A stretch of 17,671 nt of DNA from Bacillota bacterium (lineage in GTDB: Bacteria; Bacillota_A; Clostridia; Peptostreptococcales; Anaerovoracaceae), in assembly GCA_017556895.1 (NCBI GenBank), contig JAFYLX010000119.1:1-17671 (forward strand). The letters run 5' to 3'. Both the position numbers and the translations under genes were made by a program. Shown here one piece after another: positions 1 through 8,554 of the stretch (position 1 is the stretch's first letter; every line of letters begins with the position of its first letter). The notes beneath the pieces were generated by a model. That model had not been told where the DNA came from. It worked only from the letters and a program-made list of their open reading frames with translations, and ran no database searches.

Positions 1-1
1 A

Positions 2-853
2 GATGAAGCAACAGTTCCACCTACATGGGCGAATATGAGAGACATGAAGCCTGGTTATGACGTATCCATTCCACACAGAGCATATGGATATTTCACAGTA
101 TTCAGCTTCGACTCAACACCTGAAGATGCGGTTAATAAATTAAAGAAGATTTGTACTGAAGCTTTTGAAGCACAGGTTGCTAAGCTTGATGCTGAATACC
201 AGCAGTACAAGAAGATAAACAAAGCTGAACGTATGGAAAAGATTCACTACGAACCATGTGTAGTAGCTTTCGGTGAACTTTGCGATATGCTAAAAGAAAA
301 GGACGCTGAAGGTTTCGAAAAGTTCTATGCAGAAGCTTACGAAAGAACTATCGCTAAGGTTAATAGCGGCGAAACAAACTTCCCAAGCGCAACAATCGCA
401 ATTATGGAAGAAGTTCTAAATTACTCCAACATCCAGTACCCTATTACGATCATTGGTTTTGCACCACCTTACTATCCACCAGTGCACAGTGACCATGTAA
501 AGGGTAAAGAAGGCTTTGGTACAAAGGCATTCGAATTTGTATCAGAACTTTCCGAAAAGGAATATGGACAGAAGGTTATCTACGAAAACTACTTCATGGG
601 TATTTCTGACTTATCATATGGTGCAATCACTGCTCCGTTCGACTATGTTAAGTACTCCGATAATACTCCGTTATGGGGAGATTCATATAACCTAGACTTC
701 GAATCCATCGAATTTGTAGGTATTCCTGGAGTAATCTATGGGCCGATTGGTAGAGAATATCACACATATGTAGAAAGAGTTAACAAGAAGAGTCTATTAG
801 TGGATGTTCCTGCAACAACTAAGGCACTTGTTGAATATATGTGGAGCCTATAA
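2..853 (+). CDS. RocB-like M20 family metallohydrolase, 3' part (5' end outside window)
   Basis: The reading frame is open from base 2 to a TAA, so the first ATG at 35 is internal and the gene is cut by the window edge. The visible 283 residues match the C-terminal half of the two complete 553-residue RocB-like proteins downstream: a VPP segment before a Lys-Pro-Gly-Tyr stretch, an APPYYPP motif in the middle, ISDLSYG, and near the end GREYHTYVER, where the His should be the last metal ligand of the M20 fold. RocB-type proteins are cytoplasmic M20 zinc hydrolases linked to arginine or peptide use; the exact substrate is unknown. The N-terminal metal-binding motifs lie outside the window and cannot be checked. 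It is 14 bases upstream of the next M20 gene, so co-transcription is likely. Confidence 0.85.
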   Translation, partial: DEATVPPTWANMRDMKPGYDVSIPHRAYGYFTVFSFDSTPEDAVNKLKKICTEAFEAQVAKLDAEYQQYKKINKAERMEKIHYEPCVVAFGELCDMLKEKDAEGFEKFYAEAYERTIAKVNSGETNFPSATIAIMEEVLNYSNIQYPITIIGFAPPYYPPVHSDHVKGKEGFGTKAFEFVSELSEKEYGQKVIYENYFMGISDLSYGAITAPFDYVKYSDNTPLWGDSYNLDFESIEFVGIPGVIYGPIGREYHTYVERVNKKSLLVDVPATTKALVEYMWSL

Positions 854-867
854 ATTAGAGGTAAAAA

Positions 868-2082
868 ATGAATGGTATTTCAAGAGAAGAATTTATAACT
901 CTCTTGAGACAGCTTGTTGCTATCGAAAGTCCTTACTTCCACGAAGATAACGTAATGGACTTCGTAAACAAGTGGCTAAACGAAAGAGGAGTACCAGCCG
1001 AAATTCATACTTTCTATGAAGGTAAGGAAACAATGTTCAATGGCAAGAACGTAGTAGGTATTATGGATAGCGGCAAGCCGGGTCCAGTTATCTATTTAGG
1101 AGGACACCTTGACACAGTTTCACTTTGTAACGGATGGACTAAGCCTCCTTTCGAAGGCGTTGTTGAAGGAGATTATATGTATGGCGTAGGAGCCCTTGAT
1201 ATGAAGGCTGGATGCGCTGCTATAATGCTAACTTTAGAAAAGTTTGCAAAAGAATATTTTAAGCCTGGTAAGGCCAAGGGTAAACTGGTTTATCACCTAG
1301 TTTCCGACGAAGAAGGCCCATATGGCTTAGGTACGGTATTTATTATCAATGATAAAATACATAACATCGCTGAAGAAGCCGATTTTGCAATAATCTGCGA
1401 GCCTTCAGCAGGATTTGCCGGTGTGGCTCATCCATGCATTTGCCTAGGTGCAAAGGGTGGCTACAACTACACTTTAAAGGTGCACGGCAAGTCCGCACAC
1501 GCAGCAACACCTCATTTAGGTATTAATGCTATGGTGGATGCGGCGACAATCGTTTCCGAACTAGAGAAAATCCCTCTTACGAAGGATGAAAAACTTGGAG
1601 AATCAACTCCATGCGTAATTAGAATGAACGGTGGCGGCGCAGCTTGCAGCGTTCCTGACTACGCAGAAGTAGAGATTTTCCACCATACGGTTAGAGGCGA
1701 AACGATTGAAACAATAAAAGAGCGAGTAGACAAGGCTATCGAGGCCGCTAACGTTCGCTCTAGAGTCGAAGTAGTATTCAGACAGTCACCGGCCGAGGGC
1801 TTCGATGGCGGATTTGACGCATACTGCATCGATGAAGATGAGCCGATTCTTAAAGTCCTTGAAGATAAGATTCAAGATGTATGTAAAGTACCGGCGAACA
1901 TCGCATATTTTCAGAGTATTGGTGATTTTAACCACATTGGTGGTAAATTACAAATACCAACAGTCTTATTTGGCGCTGACGGCGAAAACTTCCACAGCAG
2001 TGACGAAAGGGTTAATCTAACATCTGCTTTAGAAGTAGCCGATTGCATAAGCGAATTTGTATCAGATGTATTAAGTGATTAG
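868..2082 (+). CDS. M20 family (ArgE/DapE/CPG2-type) metallopeptidase or deacylase
   Basis: A 404-residue M20 enzyme of usual length for the ArgE/DapE/carboxypeptidase G2 group. Expected residues are present: GGHLDTV (His80, Asp82), GALDMKAG (bridging Asp111), SDEEG (catalytic Glu148 and metal-binding Glu149), CEPS (Glu178) and NFHSSDE (His376). The lid/dimerisation domain carries the substrate-contacting His211 in GKSAHAATP. It should hydrolyse an amide bond of an acylated amino acid or small peptide in the cytoplasm; the family cannot be narrowed to acetylornithine, succinyl-diaminopimelate or dipeptides from sequence. The ATG follows an AGAGG ribosome site. It sits between two RocB-like genes with 14-base gaps, which points to a role in peptide or acyl-amino-acid breakdown rather than lysine or arginine synthesis. 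Confidence 0.9.
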   Translation: MNGISREEFITLLRQLVAIESPYFHEDNVMDFVNKWLNERGVPAEIHTFYEGKETMFNGKNVVGIMDSGKPGPVIYLGGHLDTVSLCNGWTKPPFEGVVEGDYMYGVGALDMKAGCAAIMLTLEKFAKEYFKPGKAKGKLVYHLVSDEEGPYGLGTVFIINDKIHNIAEEADFAIICEPSAGFAGVAHPCICLGAKGGYNYTLKVHGKSAHAATPHLGINAMVDAATIVSELEKIPLTKDEKLGESTPCVIRMNGGGAACSVPDYAEVEIFHHTVRGETIETIKERVDKAIEAANVRSRVEVVFRQSPAEGFDGGFDAYCIDEDEPILKVLEDKIQDVCKVPANIAYFQSIGDFNHIGGKLQIPTVLFGADGENFHSSDERVNLTSALEVADCISEFVSDVLSD

Positions 2083-2096
2083 GAGGACAAAAACAC

Positions 2097-3758
2097 ATGA
2101 ACACTGAACTAAGCAAAAGAATTAAAGAAATCGCTTTAGAACTTGTATCACAGCAGTCTATCGTAGAAACAGCAGACGAAGTGCCTATGAGTGATAAAGT
2201 GTATGAAATTATGGCTAGAATGGATTACTACAAGAAGCATCCAGAAAAGCTTTACACTATTCCTGTAAAGAACGACCCATGGAACAGAAAAGTTGTTATC
2301 GCTATCATGAACGGTGAAAAGGCTCCATGTGATGACACAGTAGTATTCATCGGACACACTGACACAGTTGGTATCTCCGACTATGGTAAGTTATCCCACT
2401 TAGCTACAAAGCCAGACGAATTACTTGAAGAATTAAAGAAGGTTTCTTCCTTAACTGACGAAGTTAAAGAAGACATCGCTTCTGGCAAGTACATCTTCGG
2501 TAGAGGTATCTTCGACATGAAGTCCGGAGACGCTAACGTTATGGCTATCATGGAATACGTTTCCAAGGATATCGAAAACTTCGAAGGAAACATCATCTTC
2601 GCAGCTGTATGTGACGAAGAAGGTAACTCCAAGGGTATGCTTGCATTCGTTCCTGAATTAATCAGATTAAAGAGAGAATACGGATACAACTACTTAGCAA
2701 TGCTTGACCCTGACTACATTGCACCTGCTTACCCAGGAGACCCTAACGTATACCAGTACATCGGTACAGTTGGTAAGTTAATGCCTACATTCTTCGTAGT
2801 AGGTAAGGAATCTCACGTAGGTGAATCCTTCTCCGGTTTAGACCCTAACCAGATCGCTGCTGAAATCACAAGAAGAGTTAACCTAAACACTGAATTCTCC
2901 GACGTAGTAGCTGGAGAAGTTACTCTTCCACCAATCACATTAAAGCAGAGAGACTTAAAGCCTGAATACTCCGTTCAGATCGCTTCTAAGGCTATCTTAT
3001 TCTTCAACTACGCAACTCACTGCAGCACTCCTGCTCAGGTAATGGAAAAGATGATGAAGGCTGGTGCAGAATGCTTCCAGAACGTTATCGATACATTAAA
3101 CGAAAGATACGAAAAGTTCTGCGGACTAGTTGGCAGAGATTTCGTAAAACTTCCTTGGGTTGAAAGAACTATGAGCTATGACCAGTTATATGATGCTGTT
3201 AAGGCAGAAGTAGGTCCTGAATTAGACGAAATGGTTAAGGCTTATGCTGAAGAAGTTTCCAAGGATCCAAGATACGATGTACGTGACCAGGCTATGAAGG
3301 TTGTTGAATATGTTCACTCCTTATGGTCCGACAAGAACCCAGTTCTTATCGTATACTTAACTCCTCCTTACTACCCACACATCTACGTAGAAGGTTCAAG
3401 ACCAGAAGAAAAGCTATTATTAGATGCTGTTAACCACGCAGTAAGCACTACTGAATCCGATTACAGCCTAGTACAGAAGTTATTCTTACCTTGCATCTCT
3501 GACTTAAGCTACGCTGCAGCACCTAAAGAAGCTGAAGCTATCGAAGCTCTTAAGACTAACATGCCAGGTTTCGGTATCATCTATGACCTTCCATTAGATG
3601 AAATGCAGGAATTAGATTTACCAGTAGCTGACATCGGTTCCTACGGTAAGGACGCTCACCAGTTCACAGAAAGAGTTGAAATGGGTTACACATACGAAGT
3701 ATTACCTCAGATTCTTTACAAGACAATGATGTACATCTTCGAAAACTACAAGAAATAA
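2097..3758 (+). CDS. RocB-like M20 family metallohydrolase, probably highly expressed
   Basis: A complete 553-residue RocB-like M20 hydrolase. Metal and catalytic residues are visible: GHTDTVG (His87, Asp89), GIFDMKSG (Asp140), CDEEGNSKG (Glu174, Glu175) and KDAHQFTER (His521). The lid-domain His is in KESHVGESF, and a TPPYYPH motif follows in the second half. An AGGAGG overlapping the upstream TAG sets the start. Codon use is strongly biased: all 19 Phe codons are TTC, and ATC, AAC and GAA dominate, as in rpsB at the end of this window but unlike the flanking paralogues. I infer an abundant cytoplasmic enzyme of amino-acid or peptide catabolism. Substrate is not determinable; RocB of Bacillus subtilis is associated with the arginine utilisation regulon. 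Confidence 0.9.
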   Translation: MNTELSKRIKEIALELVSQQSIVETADEVPMSDKVYEIMARMDYYKKHPEKLYTIPVKNDPWNRKVVIAIMNGEKAPCDDTVVFIGHTDTVGISDYGKLSHLATKPDELLEELKKVSSLTDEVKEDIASGKYIFGRGIFDMKSGDANVMAIMEYVSKDIENFEGNIIFAAVCDEEGNSKGMLAFVPELIRLKREYGYNYLAMLDPDYIAPAYPGDPNVYQYIGTVGKLMPTFFVVGKESHVGESFSGLDPNQIAAEITRRVNLNTEFSDVVAGEVTLPPITLKQRDLKPEYSVQIASKAILFFNYATHCSTPAQVMEKMMKAGAECFQNVIDTLNERYEKFCGLVGRDFVKLPWVERTMSYDQLYDAVKAEVGPELDEMVKAYAEEVSKDPRYDVRDQAMKVVEYVHSLWSDKNPVLIVYLTPPYYPHIYVEGSRPEEKLLLDAVNHAVSTTESDYSLVQKLFLPCISDLSYAAAPKEAEAIEALKTNMPGFGIIYDLPLDEMQELDLPVADIGSYGKDAHQFTERVEMGYTYEVLPQILYKTMMYIFENYKK

Positions 3759-3810
3759 TTTTTGAATAAATTGTTTTTGTAACATAGTAATTTAAAATAT
3801 TAAACAACAT

Positions 3811-3839
3811 CAGTCTCCGGGGCTTTGCTCCGGGGACTG
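3811..3839 (+). terminator. Strong GC-rich hairpin after the M20 gene cluster, without a clear U-tract
   Basis: Arms 3811-3823 and 3827-3839 pair over 13 bp (two G-U pairs) around a TTT loop. The hairpin is far more GC-rich than its surroundings. It is followed by GATTGCATTAAAATAAA, not a run of T, so it is not a textbook intrinsic terminator. It may end the upstream transcript or protect its 3' end. The opposite strand also lacks a T run. Confidence 0.5.
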
Positions 3840-3964
3840 GATTGCATTAAAATAAATTCAAAAAACATAGCAAAATTTAACTTTGAAAGAAACTTTTCCG
3901 ATATATTTTAAAAATATAGCTGGAAAGATTAATATATATTTTTTTATCTATGGGAGGTAAACAG
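3840..3964 (+). promoter_or_regulatory. Very AT-rich leader/promoter region of the amidohydrolase gene
   Basis: This gap between the hairpin and the amidohydrolase gene has no coding signal. A TTGAAA at 3883-3888 lies 17 bp before TTTTAA at 3906-3911, a weak -10. Other AT-rich hexamers nearby could also serve, so the exact promoter is uncertain. The ribosome site GGGAGG at 3951-3956 precedes the ATG at 3965. Confidence 0.3.
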
Positions 3965-5611
3965 ATGAAACTAGTAGCAGATAAAATCTTCATTAACGCT
4001 AAAGCATATACTATGGAAGCTGAAGGCGTTTGCAAAGAAGCTATCGTAATCAAAGATGGTAAATTTGCTTATGTAGGTACTAATGAAGAGGCTCTTGAAA
4101 AATATGAAGCAAAGGAAGTTATCGACCTAGAAGGAAAGACAGTTCTTCCAGGTATGGGTGACTCCCATATGCACTTCTTCGCTTATTGTCAGACAATGAC
4201 TACAGTTGACTTAGGTGGAGCAAAGTCAAAGGCAGAAGCTATTGCAAGATTAGCTGCAAAGGCTGCTGAAACACCAGAAGGTGAATGGATTAAGGGTTCA
4301 AACTTTGACCAGTCAAAGTGGGATGACTGCGAAGACCAGATTCCTACAAGACACGACCTAGATATGGCCAGCACAAAGCATCCAATTGTAATTAAGAGAG
4401 TATGCTTACATACTGCAGTTGCAAACACTATGGCTTTAGAAAAGGCTGAAGTAGGCAACGGATACGTATTTGGAGAAGGCGGTTTCGTTGAACTAGAAGA
4501 AGATGGAACTCCAAACGGTATCTTTAGAGAACAGGCATCTAAGATTTATGATGAATTAATTCCAGACCCATTCTTAATCCCAGAAAACAAGGCTAAATAC
4601 ATGAAGAAGGGCTTTGAAATGGCTGCTCAGTACGGATTAACTATGATTCATACTTATGCCGCAGAAATTTGGAAATATACAGAAGATATTAACGATTACA
4701 TTGCACTTAACAGAAAGGGAGAACTTCCTGTAAGAATGACTGTATGTTTAGATGAATTCTATAATAAGCCATTCGTAACTAAGGCAGAAAGAGAAGACCC
4801 ATATAGAGCCGCACAGTTTGGTACATTCAAGATTTTCTGTGATGGTTCCCTAGGATCAAGATCCGCTAAGTTATACGAACCATACGACGATGATCCAACT
4901 ACAGATGGTATGCTTGTAATCAGCCAGGAAGACTTAAATGAAAGAGTTTACAAGGGCTACATGATGGGACTTCAGCCAGCTATCCACTGCATTGGTGACA
5001 AGGGCCTTGATAATGTAGTTACATCTGTAGAATATACATTAAACAGAGTGAGAGAAGAAGGTATGACTGAAAGAGAAATTGCTACAAGATTACCTTTCAG
5101 ATTAATCCACGCTCAGATGGCAACTCCTGAATTAATCGAAAGAATGTCTAAATTACCTTTAATCTTAGATATTCAGCCTTCATTCTTCCTAACAGACCTT
5201 CATTGGGTTAAGGATAGAGTAGGCGAAAAGAGAGCTGCAATGAGCTATACTTGGAAGAAATACATGGAAGCTGGTCTAATGTTAACAGGCGGTTCTGACA
5301 ACCCTGTAGAAATCTTCTCACCATGGAACGGTATCTTCTCACTAGTAGAGAGAACTGACCTTACAGGTTATCCAGAAGGCGGTGTTCAGCCAGAAGAAAA
5401 GCTTTCTGTATATGATGCTGTAGCTTGCTTCTGTAAGAACATTCCTTATGCAAACGGCGAAGAAGATTTAATGGGTACTATTGAAGTTGGTAAGTTCGCT
5501 GACTTAGTAGTTATCGATAGAAACATTTTCGAAATCCCAACAGCTGAAATTAAAGACATCCAGGCATTATACACTTATATGGCTGGTAATGAAACATACA
5601 GAAGAGTATAA
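3965..5611 (+). CDS. YtcJ-type metal-dependent amidohydrolase (amidohydrolase family 3)
   Basis: A 548-residue member of the amidohydrolase superfamily, amidohydrolase_3/YtcJ type. The N-terminal beta-sandwich half (VIDLEGKTVLPG) leads into the barrel metal motif DSHMH (His68, His70). Further barrel signatures are the IHAQ segment and GGSDNPV with Asp445, followed by the C-terminal sandwich strand KFADLVVID. Such enzymes hydrolyse amide or similar bonds of N-acyl amino acids, formamides or ring compounds in the cytoplasm; the substrate here is unknown. An ATG at 3950 is in frame, but GGGAGG at 3951-3956 fits the ATG at 3965 far better, so the later start is chosen. It lies between RocB-like genes, suggesting a shared amino-acid or peptide degradation role. 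Confidence 0.9.
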   Translation: MKLVADKIFINAKAYTMEAEGVCKEAIVIKDGKFAYVGTNEEALEKYEAKEVIDLEGKTVLPGMGDSHMHFFAYCQTMTTVDLGGAKSKAEAIARLAAKAAETPEGEWIKGSNFDQSKWDDCEDQIPTRHDLDMASTKHPIVIKRVCLHTAVANTMALEKAEVGNGYVFGEGGFVELEEDGTPNGIFREQASKIYDELIPDPFLIPENKAKYMKKGFEMAAQYGLTMIHTYAAEIWKYTEDINDYIALNRKGELPVRMTVCLDEFYNKPFVTKAEREDPYRAAQFGTFKIFCDGSLGSRSAKLYEPYDDDPTTDGMLVISQEDLNERVYKGYMMGLQPAIHCIGDKGLDNVVTSVEYTLNRVREEGMTEREIATRLPFRLIHAQMATPELIERMSKLPLILDIQPSFFLTDLHWVKDRVGEKRAAMSYTWKKYMEAGLMLTGGSDNPVEIFSPWNGIFSLVERTDLTGYPEGGVQPEEKLSVYDAVACFCKNIPYANGEEDLMGTIEVGKFADLVVIDRNIFEIPTAEIKDIQALYTYMAGNETYRRV

Positions 5612-5649
5612 GATTTATATTTTCTGGTGCACTTAGGAGGATATGATTT

Positions 5650-7311
5650 ATGAAACTTAATTCCTTTGACGAGGTAAGACGTATCACTACAGAAATGGTT
5701 GCTATCCCGAGCATCAACAAAGAACCGGGTGGTGAAACTGCTGTAGCAAGATATGTGTACGATTATTTTATGAGCCTTGATTACTTCAAGGAACACCCAG
5801 ACTATGTTAAGTGCTTCCAAACAAAGAATGACTTCGTAGAAAGACACTCAACATATGCATATGTTAAGGGTACAAAGGGTAACTCCAACAGAACTATCAT
5901 CGTTATGGGGCATATCGATACGGTAGGTGTTGATGACTTTGGTACTATTAGAGAATATGCATTTAAGTGTGATGAACTTCCGCAGAAGCTTAAAGAAACA
6001 TTTAAGCTATCTGATGAAGTTTTAGCTGATATCGAATCTGGCGAATACTTATTTGGAAGAGGCGCACTAGATATGAAGTCTGGTGTTGCAGGTCATATGT
6101 ATTTGATCAAGTATTTTTCAGAACATACTGACGAAATTGACGGTAATATCGTGATTATTGCAGAATGCGATGAAGAAGATAACTCAAAGGGTATCATCAC
6201 TGCTATTGATGAATTAGTTGAACTAAAGAAAAAGGAAGGCTTCGAATACATCTCCTGTATCAATGCTGACTATTCAACTAACTATAGCCCTGGAGATGAA
6301 AACCGCTACATCTACTACGGAAGTATCGGTAAACTTCTTCCTTGCTTCGTAGCTTTCGGTAAGGAAGCTCACGTTGGACAGGCGTTCAGTGCCCTTGACC
6401 CTAATCTTTTAATTGCAGAAATTACTAAGAGAATGTCTTTAAATACTGATCTTTGTGATATCGCACAGGGCGAAGTTGCAATCCCGCCTGTATCCTTAAA
6501 GCAGATGGATACAAAGGGTCCTTACACAGTACAGACAGCTCTTACTGCATTCAGTTATTACAATTTCTTCACTCACGGATGGGACCCTGCTCAGGTTCTT
6601 GCTAAGTCAAGACAGGTTGCAGTAGAAGCATTCGACGAAGTTGTGGAATATTTGAATAAGCAGTATAAGAGATTCTGTGAATTATCAGAAGTTCCATATG
6701 TTGAATTACCTTGGAAAACAAGAGTATATACATGGAAGGAATTTTATGATTATCTAGCAGACATTCATGGTGAAGCGTTCACTACTGCAATTAAAGAGTT
6801 TACAGAAAAACTTCATGCAGAAGACCCTGAATTAGACCTAAGATTATTTGGTCTAAGAGTTGCGGAAGAAGCTTGGAAGTGGTGTGAAGATAAGTCTCCT
6901 GCTATTATCACATTCTTTGGCTCTGTATTCAGTGCAAGAATTGAAATGACAGGCAGAACTGACAACGAAAAGGCTTTATTAAATGCAGTAGAAACTGCCA
7001 TCGAAAAGGTTAGACCTGAAGCTAAGAGACAGATTAAGACAAGAATGTTCTATCCATATATCTCTGACTCAAGCTTTATGGCGGTTTGCGACGATACATT
7101 AGCTGTACAGGCACTTAGAGATAACATGCCACAGTACGGCGTTAAGTATACTCATGACATTGATAAGATTATGGAAATCAATGTTCCAGTAGTTAATATT
7201 GGTACTTTTGGTAGAGACGGACACATGTTAACAGAACGTGTTGATATGCAGCAGACTTTCCAGAACGTTCCTAATATTACCTACGAAACAATCATTGGTC
7301 TAATAGGCTAA
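5650..7311 (+). CDS. RocB-like M20 family metallohydrolase, divergent paralogue
   Basis: A complete 553-residue RocB-like M20 hydrolase, the third in this window. Metal and catalytic residues are kept: GHIDTVG (His88, Asp90), GALDMKSG (Asp141), CDEEDNSKG (Glu175, Glu176) and RDGHMLTER (His525); KEAHVGQAF carries the lid-domain His. The PPYYP motif of the other two copies is replaced by a stretch reading FFGSVFSAR, so substrate specificity probably differs. AGGAGG at 5635-5640 sets the start, 38 bases after the amidohydrolase stop, with no visible terminator between them. Codon use is mixed, unlike the strongly biased copy at 2097. It is probably cytoplasmic and active, with unknown substrate. 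Confidence 0.9.
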   Translation: MKLNSFDEVRRITTEMVAIPSINKEPGGETAVARYVYDYFMSLDYFKEHPDYVKCFQTKNDFVERHSTYAYVKGTKGNSNRTIIVMGHIDTVGVDDFGTIREYAFKCDELPQKLKETFKLSDEVLADIESGEYLFGRGALDMKSGVAGHMYLIKYFSEHTDEIDGNIVIIAECDEEDNSKGIITAIDELVELKKKEGFEYISCINADYSTNYSPGDENRYIYYGSIGKLLPCFVAFGKEAHVGQAFSALDPNLLIAEITKRMSLNTDLCDIAQGEVAIPPVSLKQMDTKGPYTVQTALTAFSYYNFFTHGWDPAQVLAKSRQVAVEAFDEVVEYLNKQYKRFCELSEVPYVELPWKTRVYTWKEFYDYLADIHGEAFTTAIKEFTEKLHAEDPELDLRLFGLRVAEEAWKWCEDKSPAIITFFGSVFSARIEMTGRTDNEKALLNAVETAIEKVRPEAKRQIKTRMFYPYISDSSFMAVCDDTLAVQALRDNMPQYGVKYTHDIDKIMEINVPVVNIGTFGRDGHMLTERVDMQQTFQNVPNITYETIIGLIG

Positions 7312-7336
7312 AAAGTAGTAAAGGATAAAGTTATTT

Positions 7337-8161
7337 ATGAGTAATGTTAAAAAGGCCGGTGCGCCTAAAAAGAAGGCTCCGGCCAAAAAGAAGAAAAAGT
7401 TTGAGGATGACCGTACACCTTTTGTAAAGAAGGTTGACCTTGTTTGCAAATTAGTTGCAATTCTACTTGCAATTTGTATCTTCGGTAGCATCCATGTATT
7501 AGTTGGTGGCGGTGGATATGAAGACAGCAAGGTTGTTCACGTCCTAGGTGTTGCAGTCAACAAGGTACAGACAGATGATATGGAACCTGAAATTGAGGCT
7601 AAATCTGCGGTGTTTGCTAGTTTAGAGTCAGAATATCAGGTTGGTGATATCGTTCAGTATTATGATGAAGAAATCAGACGTAATCCTGTAAGAAGAATCA
7701 TCGAAGTATCAGGAGATACGTATACGGTTTTAGGCGACAATGAGGACGCTTCTGAAGCAGTGACTATCGCTAAAGAAGACATCAGTGGTGGTAAAGTTTT
7801 CTATGATTCCAAGGCTTTATATGGAATCGTTGACTACTACTTCTCTGTACTAGGTTGCTTAACTCTAGTATTCGTTTCATTCTTCTTGTTGATCATTCCT
7901 GACTTGTTAATGTATAAGACAAGAAAGGCTAAACTTGAAGAAAAGAGAGCAATTCAAGCTAAGAAGGAAGCTAGAAGGCTTGCTATTAAACAGGGACTAG
8001 AAGTGCCTGAGGAAGAACTAAACCCAATCGAAAAGAAAAAGGCTGAAAAACAGGCTAAGCTTGAAAAAGAGCGTGCTGAAATTGCAGCTGAAATGAAGGC
8101 TATACAGAAAAAAATGAAAGCTGAAGAAGAAGAACTGAATAGAGGAAAGAGAGGTAAATAG
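7337..8161 (+). CDS. Signal peptidase I-fold (S26B/SipW-like) membrane protein lacking the catalytic Ser and His
   Basis: A 274-residue protein: a Lys/Ala/Pro-rich cytoplasmic N-terminus (1-28), a membrane segment at about 36-57, an extracytoplasmic domain at about 60-165, a second membrane segment at about 168-192 and a Lys/Glu-rich, coiled-coil-like cytoplasmic tail (195-274). The outer domain keeps the framework of ER/SipW-type signal peptidases: a MEP box, a QVGDIVQY strand, VRRI and GDNED. In active enzymes Ser precedes MEP; here it is Asp81. The His of the usual THR(I/V) box is Arg119. I infer a catalytically dead homologue, perhaps a scaffold or regulator, or one with a different chemistry. 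It starts 25 bases after the M20 gene with a weak ribosome site (AAAGGA) and is followed at once by a small membrane protein gene. Confidence 0.75.
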   Translation: MSNVKKAGAPKKKAPAKKKKKFEDDRTPFVKKVDLVCKLVAILLAICIFGSIHVLVGGGGYEDSKVVHVLGVAVNKVQTDDMEPEIEAKSAVFASLESEYQVGDIVQYYDEEIRRNPVRRIIEVSGDTYTVLGDNEDASEAVTIAKEDISGGKVFYDSKALYGIVDYYFSVLGCLTLVFVSFFLLIIPDLLMYKTRKAKLEEKRAIQAKKEARRLAIKQGLEVPEEELNPIEKKKAEKQAKLEKERAEIAAEMKAIQKKMKAEEEELNRGKRGK

Positions 8162-8163
8162 TA

Positions 8164-8535
8164 GTGTTAGACATTATTAGTTATGCGTGTTCTTATCTTT
8201 CTGGATTATTCTTTGGTGTAATGGTTTTGACAATTGCTGAAAATGCGTCAAAGGGCTTTAGACAGTTTGTTAGAAAAGTATGCAATAAGATTCCATTCTT
8301 GTATAGAAGAATCGTTATGTGGGCTATGATGCTAATAATGCTGGTTGTCGGTTACATGTACCTATTAGCACCATGGGGTTCTGTAAGAAGTGGTATTTTC
8401 TGTGGTATTGTAGCAGGTCTTTTCATTTACTTTAAGGCAGGCGTTACTATGGGTAATAACCCTGACCCTTACAACAAGGAACGTAAGCAGAAAATGAAAC
8501 AATTAAAGAACAAAAGAAAGTGCCAAACAATGTAA
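8164..8535 (+). CDS. Small three-helix membrane protein of unknown function
   Basis: A 123-residue protein of no family I recognise. Three hydrophobic segments are visible at about 4-25, 50-69 and 74-92. A basic loop lies between the first two, and a strongly basic tail (about 103-119) should be cytoplasmic. The start is GTG, 2 bases after the previous stop, with GAGAGG upstream inside the preceding gene. The tight spacing suggests translational coupling and a shared function with the signal-peptidase-like protein, whose tail is also basic. No enzyme motif is visible. Confidence 0.75.
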   Translation: MLDIISYACSYLSGLFFGVMVLTIAENASKGFRQFVRKVCNKIPFLYRRIVMWAMMLIMLVVGYMYLLAPWGSVRSGIFCGIVAGLFIYFKAGVTMGNNPDPYNKERKQKMKQLKNKRKCQTM

Positions 8536-8554
8536 TGAATAGGGGGATTTAGAT

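Noticed and set aside
1805..2020. 71-codon open frame inside the ArgE/DapE-type M20 gene
   Set aside because: It overlaps fully with a well-conserved enzyme in another frame and has no own ribosome site.
3950..3964. Longer amidohydrolase start at the ATG at 3950
   Set aside because: The first codons would consist of the GGGAGG ribosome site itself; the ATG at 3965 has correct spacing and the usual family N-terminus.
7345..7400. Lys/Ala/Pro-rich repeat-like coding stretch considered as a DNA repeat
   Set aside because: It is simply the low-complexity basic N-terminus of the signal-peptidase-like protein, with no regular repeat unit.
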